From: Toxotes chatareus
Lineage: Eukaryota > Chordata > Actinopteri > Toxotidae
Assembly (NCBI GenBank): GCA_016801885.1
Contig: CM028898.1
Coordinates: forward strand, 1,488,001-1,552,000
Reading direction: 5' to 3'
DNA length: 64,000 nt
The position numbers and the translations under genes are program-made. The notes beneath the pieces were generated by a model. The model made no database searches. It saw only the letters and a list, made by a program, of their open reading frames with translations, and was not told where the DNA came from. Shown here piece by piece: positions 52,801 through 62,200 of the stretch (position 1 is the stretch's first letter; every line of letters begins with the position of its first letter).

Positions 52801-54084
52801 CAGGACTGGACTGGGACAAAAACGGCCCTGGTTAGACCGCCCTCATAATTAGCGGTGCACAACAGACTAATTTATGTATGCGCCCCCGAAGCAATGTATT
52901 TTACTATTGTTACGTCTTGGCCCAGAGGAAACCATGTCGCAACATTTAAAGGAAAAATCCCAGCTCCCAAAAACCACCAGCAAACTCGCAGTAACTACAC
53001 ATTCAATGGTTTATTTAAAATGCTTCTTGCGCACAAGGTCAGGTGCATGTTGGCTGACAGTCCACCTGGAAGTGGAGAGAGGAGAGCCCCCAGTAAATGA
53101 CAGCTTCAGATATTTGGAATAGATTTCAGAAATATTATAACACTCTCTCTCTCTCTCCTCAACTGCTACCTCAAAAGCCTGGCTTGACTAGACAGGAAGA
53201 GAGGGACAGATTATTACAATTTATTAAGTGATAAATAGAAAACCTAAAAGAAACAAATTAAAAATACATTTGGAACTACCTGGAAAAACTGTGCAACTAT
53301 CTAAACCATCAAAACATGTAGTATCTTTTAGGTTACATTTTTATTTTTTGATAAGAATCTGAAAAATCTTATACTAACTGCATTGATACTGTAAAAAAAA
53401 CACACACACACACACACGGAACGAAAACAAAACACAATTTAAGGCAACTGCTGCGACAGGAAATAAGAACATTATTCATTGCTCTCCATTCTCATGTAAT
53501 CCTACACGTTTCACGTAGGTCACCTGATTTGGCTTCAGAACGGCGAATTTCGCCGAAAGGTGAGCGAGTTTCATGCCTGTCCATCACCTAAAAGTCCCGG
53601 TATTATCTTAACATTACTACCTGCTTACCTGCTGCGCCTGTGCTACACTTCCCTGGTCACTCTGTCCCTCGGGTTCCTGTCAACAGCCTCTGGTTGCTCC
53701 TCTCCCTGGAGGCTACAGCAGCCCCTCCAGAGATTATGTCTTTTATTTTAGTACATTTTGCAGCTTCTATAGCGAGATTATTTTTAATCTTTTAGCCCGC
53801 AAACTCTCCGCACCTCCTTTCTTCCGCTTCTCCATGTTTCCACGCCAACACTAAACTGGCCGGGATCAGTGCAGAGAAAGGGTGGGGCCGCCTCGTAAAC
53901 TACTATATCCTGATTGGTTTAGTCCACTGTCTATATTGAAGATATATTGCCACACCCTCTAAACCCGGTCTCTAAGTCTAAAAAACAAAAACAAAACAAA
54001 ACAAAAAAAAAAACAAACAGCATCGCCCGAGGACTGTCGGCCCACCGAAAATGCCCGGTATGCCAGATTACCAGTCCAGGCCTG
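52801..54084. mobile_element. Non-autonomous hAT-like element
   Basis: The element is 1,284 bp with terminal inverted repeats CAGGACTGGACTGG and CAGGCCTGGACTGG (13 of 14 match). It is flanked by a perfect 8-bp direct duplication AGCAGCAA at 52793-52800 and 54085-54092. Eight-base target duplications are typical of hAT elements. The uninterrupted site exists in this window at about 44805 (CACCAGCAGCAAGTTTCACA). No transposase frame was found. It contains a (CA)n run at about 53398-53417 and A-rich stretches near 54000. Confidence 0.88.
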
Positions 54085-54250
54085 AGCAGCAAATTTCACA
54101 CTCACCTTGCTGCAGCTCTAACGATCCCGTTCTAGCGTTTTCTACCCATGTGGACATCATTTTCACCAAGCCTTCCTTGAAAATACCACATTGCAGTTAA
54201 AGGAAACACAGAGGAAAACTCACTTTCGTTGTCGGCTATGGCTACCGCTA
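54085..54250 (-). repeat. Inner end of satellite block 4
   Basis: After the hAT-like insertion the reverse satellite unit resumes (AATTTCACACTCACC, TTGCAGCTCTAACGATCCC, AAATACCACATTGCAG). It runs into CTTTCGTTGTCGGCTATGGC, matching 44816-44955. Confidence 0.85.
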
Positions 54251-54575
54251 CATCTGGACAAAAAAAGGAGGCTAGTGAAAAAAAAAAAAAAAAAAGCAGT
54301 GCTCATACTTCGCTATGATTGGTTGGTCACGCTCAAAGGAAGAGCGACGTTAGCTGCCTGGAGAAAAAAAAAAAGTAGCTGGTACACCTGGACTAAAAAA
54401 GCGAGGTTAGTGAAAAAAAAAAGCACTTCTCATACTTCGCCATGATTGGTTGGTCACGCTCAAAGGATGCGCGAAGCCCAGATTTAAAAAAAAAAAAAAA
54501 AAAAAAAAACTTCATGCATCTGTGCGCAGGCATAGAGCTGCAATTAATAGAATGTGCATTATAGATGATAATACG
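54226..54575 (-). repeat. End module, left copy, inverted relative to 57.55-57.93 kb
   Basis: TCGGCTATGGCTACCGCTAC, then two tandem sub-copies of GGAGGCTAGTG / GCGAGGTTAGTG, poly(A) and TGATTGGTTGGTCACGCTCA (about 54317 and 54445). CATAGAGCTGCAATTAATAG (54531) and ATGTGCATTATAGATGATAA follow. The same elements occur in reverse complement and reverse order at 57545-57930. Long A-runs (54281-54298 and 54485-54510) face long T-runs on the other side. Confidence 0.9.
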
Positions 54576-55655
54576 ATCTCTCTCTCTGGCAGATCCTCAA
54601 CATTTTTAATCCTTCACGATCTGTATCCTTCACTGTAACAAATTTCTGTAATTTCCTCAAGAACCCGATCCATCAAGTCAATAAAGTGTAAGTAACACGT
54701 TATTAGCTTACAAAATTCAAATGTTATTCAAACGATAACTTCATACAATATAATTTGTCTGTATATCAGACTGGTTTTACACGTTTAATTTAAAGAATAT
54801 GCATGTTGCCAACAGACAGAAGCAGGCAATAGAGCGGTGAAGAGGAAGCTGCAAAACCAGCATTTTGGTAAGTATGATGATTCTTTATTTTTGATAGTGA
54901 CTGTAGTTCACGTTATTTTATTTATCTTAGTCGCGTTTTATACGGAATATACGGGTTGTGGGACGAGACTGCACTGTTTTTGCAAACGTTAGCTAGCTTA
55001 AAAACTGGTTGTTGTTAACGCTAGCTGCTCTGCATTAGCCCTGTCACCTTCAGGACAGAGCGATTGCCAGCACATTATCTAAAACCCTCCAGGTTAGAAA
55101 ACTGTTGGAGCGAAAAGCCCATTGTTTATAGTTGTCAAGTTACACGTTATGGCATTATGTTACACGTTAGTATGACATTGCAGAGGTACTAAGTCAGGGC
55201 GGTTTTCCTCTGTTTTGCAAGCTCAACATGGCAGTTTATGCTGCAGTTACAGTAGCACACACGCTTTAAACACTGTGTGAGCTTGAGCTCGGGTAATATT
55301 TAACATTGACTCATTAGCTCAGCAGCCACTGTGGCTCTGAGTTTTTATTGGGTTTAATTTGAACTGGAAGAGGGTTGTTGCTAAGAATCTGATATATCCC
55401 TGCTCTTAAGTCCAAAATTGTGTCTATTAAAAAGTAAGGTTTTGCTGTCAAACATCAGTCATCTGCATGTGAAAGCGAGAGAGAAAAGATAGAAATTGAA
55501 TTGAGTACAAATTTAACTAAAGATGTCATAACTTGAATTGTGATTAAGAATTAAATTGTTGACATCTGAAACTGAAGTTATATATATTTAATGTGCCAAT
55601 ATCAGCTATTCTTATTGCATGGAAGTCCAATCAAGCAATCAGTCATCTCTTACAG

Positions 55656-55730
55656 CTCCACCAAGTGAATCAGTCTGGAGTGGAACCTTGAGGAATCCAT
55701 CTGGGCAGAGATAGTTATATCTGATATTGG
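55656..55730 (+). pseudogene. Core gene, upstream exon candidate, broken
   Basis: The segment lies between TTACAG and GTAAGA. One frame reads PPSESVWSGTLRNPSG then stops; another reads WAEIVISDI near the end, so no single frame is open. By recall, PPS...SG followed by W.E resembles the middle of multi-copy SAMD3-like or uncharacterised fish proteins. The assignment is tentative. Confidence 0.35.
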
Positions 55731-55853
55731 GTAAGATTATGTTATAGAAAAAAGCACAATTAACATTGGCTAAGCAGTTAAATTGTTCAACCTCATCAGT
55801 AACCAGCCTAATTAAGCATGCATATTTTGCTGTTGAACTGTCCCTTGCTACAG

Positions 55854-55935
55854 GTGCAGAGGAAAACCCTGGGCGGTGAGCGCTACTGCAGAAGGCACAG
55901 TGATCATCACCACACATCTGTGAAGACAATTTTAG
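55854..55935 (+). pseudogene. Core gene exon (basic, His-rich)
   Basis: Flanked by CTACAG and GTAAAA, this 82-bp exon is open in the frame that joins the next exon in phase. It reads VQRKTLGGERYCRRHSDHHH and then TSVKTIL. Function unknown. Confidence 0.55.
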
Positions 55936-56275
55936 GTAAAAATTTGTCTGTTACATTTATATTGCTGAAAATGTTTTCTTGTGTGAGATTTTAAAATTTA
56001 ACATAGTTGAGATTCAGTACAACATCTGTGCTAATATAGCACCTCAGGTAACTCATGTGTTTAAGTTTACTATTCTTGCTGTACTAAGTGGATAGCAAAA
56101 TACTAGTCCATCGCCTTATGTAGTGTATTTTCTAGTCTGTTGCAAAACTAGAGATTAATATGAATTAGTTTAATCTATGGATATGTTCATGTGGAAGGGC
56201 AACAGGAAAAGCAACAGAAAGAATATCTAAAATGCCAAAAGAACAATAATAAAGCAAATGTTTATTTATGTTTAG

Positions 56276-56440
56276 GTGATGTTCTCATGCCAATGAGCTG
56301 GATGCGTAGCATTGAGGGACAAGTGGTTGTGGGTCCACACCAGAAAATTGTGGCTGGAATGGCAGTGTTTTTCTCATGCTATTGTGTCTTCAATCTGGTG
56401 TACCAAGAGGAGGCCTCAGCACACTTGAATTCATCCAAAG
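56276..56440 (+). pseudogene. Core gene exon with apparent 1-bp deletion
   Basis: Flanked by TTTAG and GTAAGT, it reads GDVLMPMSWMRSIEGQVVVG then FFSCYCVFNLVYQEEASAHL in phase with the previous exon. After the codon at 56425-56427 the expected LEFIQR wording, known to me from multi-copy fish proteins, is offset by one base. The next exon is therefore entered out of frame and terminates after about 13 codons. Confidence 0.6.
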
Positions 56441-56734
56441 GTAAGTGCTTCAAAGGGGATGCCAGTGGATTATTATTTAGTTACATTTTTCATTATGAAT
56501 AACATATGGTGTAATTTTTATTCAATTCCCTGCATTTCCATTGTATTGCATTGCAAAGCTTCTTTCTGTTTTAGCTTGCATGGATGGAACATCTGCAATT
56601 AATGCAAATTTTTGTTTTGAAGTTTTGCATATTTGGAAAAATGTTAAGCTATTCTCCAAAACTTGATGGGTTCTGCTGTCTCTTCAAACAATGTATTTCA
56701 TTAAATGTCTTTTTCTCTGATTTTGTGACTTTAG

Positions 56735-56885
56735 ATGCTTCATCAGGATCAACCCAACCTCTGGCACAAAGATGACCAAGTGGATCAGTCCAGGTAGTGG
56801 GAAGGTGCACGAGAAGAGTAACAACAGTGTCAGCCCTCATGTCTCTGCACTTCTCAAAAGATTAACGGACTATGAATGGCTTTGA
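56735..56885 (+). pseudogene. Core gene last exon
   Basis: After the acceptor TTTAG (ends 56734), one frame is open to the TGA at 56883-56885: CFIRINPTSGTKMTKW, a linker, then VSPHVSALLKRLTDYEWL. The ending INP.SGTK ... NP/SPHV..LL..LTD.EW matches, by memory, a family of uncharacterised repetitive teleost genes. AATAAA follows at 56922. The frame is not the one supplied by the preceding exon because of the inferred deletion. Confidence 0.55.
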
Positions 56886-56921
56886 CTCTGTTGCAAGGAA
56901 AATGGCACATGGTATTTCTTT

Positions 56922-56927
56922 AATAAA
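56922..56927 (+). terminator. Poly(A) signal of the core gene
   Basis: AATAAA lies 37 bp after the stop codon of the last core exon. A second AATAAA is at 57066-57071. Confidence 0.6.
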
Positions 56928-57544
56928 ATTGTTTTCAAAATAAGCTTTTTACAAGTTACATGTTTGACGTTGCTACACATTTGAGTTGACCATGAATGAC
57001 TATGCTGCAATGGTCTTGTGCAGTCTGTCCTGGGTTTATGCTTTCCATGCACATGCTTATTGGCTAATAAAAAGGAAAGTTACCTTAAGTTTAATACATT
57101 TCATACACATCTGGTGTGCAATCACACACCACACTGTATTGAATATAATTGCATAATATAATAAACACTGTATTGAGTCCTAATAAATGTTTTTTCATCA
57201 CTTTTTTATTTAACAGCTCAAGATAATCTAAAGTAGTGTTGATATATTTTGATTATCAGCAGCCACAGCGTGCCTAATTTGCTAAATGTGAAAAAATTAA
57301 CTGTGAACCCATTCTACAGTAAGATACTGAATTATGAATAAGTAATAGTTATTTATTGGCAACAGTAGTTGCTAGGAACTCATGTAATATGAATGGAATA
57401 CATGATAATATTGTAAACAAATATACAATTAACATACATTGCTGTAATTTATACACAGCAAAAAACTGTAAACGTGTCCAGTAAATTACTGTAATTATTT
57501 TTACATTAATTAACGTAAGTATAGTGTATCGCCTCCTATCCTAC

Positions 57545-57930
57545 ACCGTGTAGGATATGACGTTATTAGATCTATAGGGCACATTCTATTAATTTGCAGC
57601 TCTATGCGTGCGCCAGATGATGCATGAGAAGTAGTTTTTCCTCTGGGCAACTAACATCGCGCTTCCTTTGAACGTGACCAACCAATCATGGCGAAATACG
57701 AGCAGTGCTGTGTTTTTATTTTTTCCACTAGCCTCGCTTTTTAGTCCAGGTGTAGCGGCTAGTGTTGTTTTGTTTCCTTGGCAACTAAGGTCGCTTCTTC
57801 CTTTGAACGTAACCAACCAATCCTGGCCAAGTATGAGCAGTGTTGTTTTTTTTTTTTTTTTTTCACTAACCTCCCTTTATTAGTCCAGATGTACCGGTAG
57901 CCATAGCCGACAACGAAAGTGAGTTTCCTC
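57545..57930 (+). repeat. End module, right copy
   Basis: The inverted counterpart of 54226-54575: GCACATTCTATTAATTTGCA (about 57580), CAGCTCTATGCGTGCGC, and two sub-copies of TTTGAACGTGACCAACCAAT / TTTGAACGTAACCAACCAAT (about 57666 and 57802). A T-run and CTTTTTAGTCCAGGTGTAGC follow, then GTAGCCATAGCCGACAACGA into satellite. Identity with the left copy is high but has indels. Confidence 0.9.
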
Positions 57931-59215
57931 TGTGTCTCCCCATCTGCAATGTGGTATTTTCAAGGAAGGCTTTGTGAAAAAGATGTTCAGATGGGATTAA
58001 AAGCTACAACTGGATCGTTAGAACTGAAATGAAAGGTGAGTGTGAAACTTGCTGCTGGTGTCAAAATAAGAGTTTTTTCATCATGGAAACACTATTTTAA
58101 ATTAGAAGAAGCATCTTCCAGAGTTTTCCAGTGTGTTTGTGTGATCTGCAGTATGGCATTTTCAGGGAAAGCTTTGAACTGAAAATCGCTATAACTGTAA
58201 TGCGAAGTCAGTTAAAGCTGAATTTTTTTTTCTTTACTGACCTAGCTTTTTTAGTCACGCTGTAGCTGATAGCCATGGCCGACAACGAAAGTGAGTTTTC
58301 CACTGTGTTTCCTCATCTGCAATTTGGTATTTTCAGGGATGGCTTTGTGAAAAAGAAAGCTGAAAATATTATAACTGTACCGTTAGAGCTGAAATGAAAG
58401 GTGATTGTGAAACTACCAGCTGGCGTTAAAATTAGACTTTTTCCAGCATAGAAACACTGTTGTCAACTAGAAGAAGTATTTTGCAGAGTTTTCCAGTATG
58501 TTTGTGTGATCCCAAGTATGTGAAATTTTCAAGCAGACGCTGGGAAAAAGACAATCTGAAACGGGCTGGAACGGTAAAATTCTAACGCTAGAATTGAAAT
58601 GAAAGGTGTGTATGAAATATGTTGCTCGCAAAAAATAAGATTTTTTCCAGCATGGAAACAGTGTTGTCAACTAGAAGAAGTATTTTGGGGAGTTTTCAAG
58701 TGTGTTTCTATTATGTGTAGTATTTGGCATTTTAACAGAAGACGCCAGTGATATAGTCGCCATCTTGTCTGGAAACGCTTATAACTGTAATGTTTGAGCT
58801 GAAATGAACGCTGTGCATAAAATATGTTTCTGGCATTAAAATAAGACTTTTTCCAGCATGGAAACAGTGTTGTCAACTGGAAGAAGTATTTTGGAGAGTT
58901 TGCCAGTATGTTTGTGTGATCCCAAGTATGTGAAATTTTCAAGCAAACGCTGGGAAAAAGACAATCTGAAACGGGTTGGAACGGTAAAATTCTAAAGCTA
59001 GAGCTGAAATGAAAGGTGTGTATGAAATATGTTGCTCGCGTCAAAATAAGACTTTTTCCAACAGTGTTGTCAACTTAGAAGAAGTATTTTGCAGTGTTGT
59101 CAAGTGTGTTTCTATTTGTGTACTGTGTAGTATTTGGCATTTAACAGTAGACGCCAGTGATAAAGTCGCTCATCTTGTCTGGAAACGCTTATAACTGTAA
59201 TGTTTGAGCTGAAAT
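57931..59215 (+). repeat. Satellite block 5a, forward, diverged
   Basis: About six diverged units next to the module, including an additional partial module copy at 58245-58340 (GCCATGGCCGACAACGAAAG). Unit variants here (AGTATTTGGCATTTTAACAG, GTGTGATCCCAAGTATGTG) mirror those of the reverse block at 43.6-44.9 kb. Confidence 0.88.
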
Positions 59216-62200
59216 GAATGCTGTGCATAAAATATGTTGCTGGCGTCAAAATTAGACTTTTTCCAGCATGGAAAAACTATTTTACATTAGAAGAAGCATT
59301 TTGCAGAGTTTTCTCGTGTGTTTCTGTCATCTGCAGTACCTGGCACTTTCAGGGCAAACGCTGTGAAAAACACTCATATGGTTTGGAAGCGCTAAAACTG
59401 TACTGTTAGAGCTGAAATGAACGGTGTGTCTAAAATATGTTGCTGGCGTCAAAATAAGACTTTTTCTAACATGGAAACAGTGTTGTCAACTAGAAGAAGT
59501 ATTTTGCAGAGTTTTCAAGTATGTTTCTGTGATTTGCACTGTGTGGCATTTTCAGGGCACACGCTGTGTCCCAGACACACAGAGAATGGCTGGAAACGCT
59601 TAAACGGCAAGTTTCAGTCAGTTTAGTGCTGAAATGAACGGTGTGTCTAAAATATGTTGCTGGCGTCAAAATAAGACTGTTTCCAGCATGGAAACACTAT
59701 TTTACATTAGAAGAAGCATTTTGCAGAGTTTTCAAGTATGTTTCTGTGATTTGTACTGTGTGGCATTTTCAGGGCACACGCTGTGAAAAACAGTCTCATA
59801 TGGCCAGGAACGGTGAAATTTTACCGTTTGAGCTGAAATGACAGCTTTGTATCAAATGTGCTGCTGGCGTCAAATAAGACTGTTTCCAGCATGGAAACAC
59901 TATTTTACATTAGAAGAAGCATTTCGCAGAGTTTTCAAGTATGTTTCTGTGATTTGTACTGTGTGGCATTTTCAGGGCACACGCTGTGAAAACAGTCTCA
60001 TATGGCCAGGAACGGTGAAATTTTACCGTTGAGCTGAAATGACAGCTTTGTATCAAATGTGCTGCTGGCGTCAAAATAAGACTGTTTCCAGCATGGAAAC
60101 ACTATTTTACATTAGAAGAAGCATTTCGCAGAGTTTTCAAGTATGTTTCTGTGATTTGTACTGTGGCATTTTCAGGGCACACGCTGTGAAAAACAGTCTC
60201 ATATGGCCAGGAACGGTGAAATTTTTCCGTTTGAGCTGAAATGACAGCTTTGTATCAAATGTGCTGCTGGCGTCAAAATAAGACTGTTTCCAGCATGGAA
60301 ACACTATTTTACATTAGAAGAAGCATTTCGCAGAGTTTTCAAGTATGTTTCTGTGATTTGTACTGTGTGGCATTTTCAGGGCAAACGCTGTGAAAAACAG
60401 TCTCATATGGCCAGGAACGGTGAAATTTTACCGCTTGAGCTGAAATGACAGCTTTGTATCAAATGTGCTGCTGGCGTCAAATAAGACTGTTTCCAGCATG
60501 GAAACACTATTTTACATTAGAAGAAGCATTTCGCAGAGTTTTCAAGTATGTTTCTGTGATTTGTACTGTGTGGCATTTTCAGGGCACACGCTGTGTCCCA
60601 GACACACAGAGAGAATGGCTGGAAACGCTTAAAACGGCAAGTTTCAGTCAGTTAGTGCTGAAATGAACGGCTGTTTCTAAAATATGTTGCTGGCGTCAAA
60701 TAAGACTGTTTCCAGCATGGAAACACTATTTTACATTAGAAGAAGCATTTTGCAGAGTTTTCAAGTATGTTTCTGTGATTTGTACTGTGTGGCATTTTCA
60801 GGGCACACGCTGTGGAAAAACATTCTCATATGGCCAGGAACGGTGAAATTTTACCGTTTGAGCTGAAATGACAGCTTTGTATCAAATGTGCTGCTGGCGT
60901 CAAAATAAGACTGTTTCCAGCATGGAAACACTATTTTACATTAGAAGAAGCATTTCGCAGAGTTTTCAAGTATGTTTCTGTGATTTGTACTGTGTGGCAT
61001 TTTCAGGGCACACGCTGTGTCCCAGACACACAGAGAATGGCTGGAAACGCTTAAAACGGCAAGTTTCAGTCAGTTAGTGCTGAAATGAACGGTGTTTCTA
61101 AAATATGTTGCTGGCGTCAAAATAAGACTGTTTCCAGCATGGAAACACTATTTTACATTAGAAGAAGCATTTCGCAGAGTTTTCAAGTATGTTTCTGTGA
61201 TTTGTACTGTGTGGCATTTTCAGGGCACACGCTGTGAAAAAACAGTCTCATATGGCCAGGAACGGTGAAATTTTACCGTTTGAGCTGAAATGACAGCTTT
61301 GTATCAAATGTGCTGCTGGCGTCAAAATAGACTGTTTCCAGCATGGAAACACTATTTTACATTAGAAGAAGCATTTCGCAGAGTTTTCAAGTATGTTTCT
61401 GTGATTTGTACTGTGTGGCATTTTCAGGGCACACGCTGTGTCCCAGACACACAGAGAATGGCTGGAAACGCTTAAAACGGCAAGTTTCAGTCAGTTAGTG
61501 CTGAAATGAACGGTGTGTCTAAAATATGTTGCTGGCGTCAAAATAAGACTGTTTCCAGCATGGAAACACTATTTTACATTAGAAGAAGCATTTCGCAGAG
61601 TTTTCAAGTATGTTTCTGTGATTTGTACTGTGTGGCATTTTCAGGGCAAACGTTGTGAAAAACAGTCTCATATGGCCAGGAACGGTGAAATTTTACCGTT
61701 TGAGCTGAAATGACAGCTTTGTATCAAATGTGCTGCTGGCGTCAAAATAAGACTGTTTCCAGCATGGAAACACTATTTTACATTAGAAGAAGCATTTCGC
61801 AGAGTTTTCAAGTATGTTTCTGTGATTTGTACTGTGTGGCATTTTCAGGGCACACGCTGTGTCCCAGACACACAGAGAATGGCTGGAAACGCTTAAAACG
61901 GCAAGTTTCAGTCAGTTAGTGCTGAAATGAACGGTGTGTCTAAAATATGTTGCTGGCGTCAAATAAGACTGTTTCCAGCATGGAAACACTATTTTACATT
62001 AGAAGAAGCATTTCGCAGAGTTTTCAAGTATGTTTCTTTGATTTGTACTGTGTGGCATTTTCAGGGCACACGCTGTGAAAAACAGTCTCATATGGCCAGG
62101 AAACGGTGAAATTTTACCGTTTGAGCTGAAATGACAGCTTTGTATCAAATGTGCTGCTGGCGTCAAAATAAGACTGTTTCCAGCATGGAAACACTATTTT

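Larger units (their letters stand above)
54576..57544 (+). other. Low-copy core of the foldback unit
   Basis: About 3 kb of non-satellite DNA between the two inverted modules. It contains a spliced but decayed gene on the + strand (exons listed separately) with an AATAAA at 56922-56927 after the last exon. Two possible untranslated or lost 5' exons are suggested by good donors GTAAGT at 54688 and 54868 (exon candidate 54816-54867). Confidence 0.6.

Noticed and set aside
55639..55929. Reverse-strand 96-residue frame in the core
   Set aside because: It overlaps two + strand exon candidates and has no recognisable domain or splice context on its own strand.
59580..59620. CENP-B box in type B satellite units (GGCTGGAAACGC)
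   Set aside because: Only a TGGAAACG core matches. The essential TTCG and CGGG parts of the CENP-B box are missing, so centromere identity is not supported.
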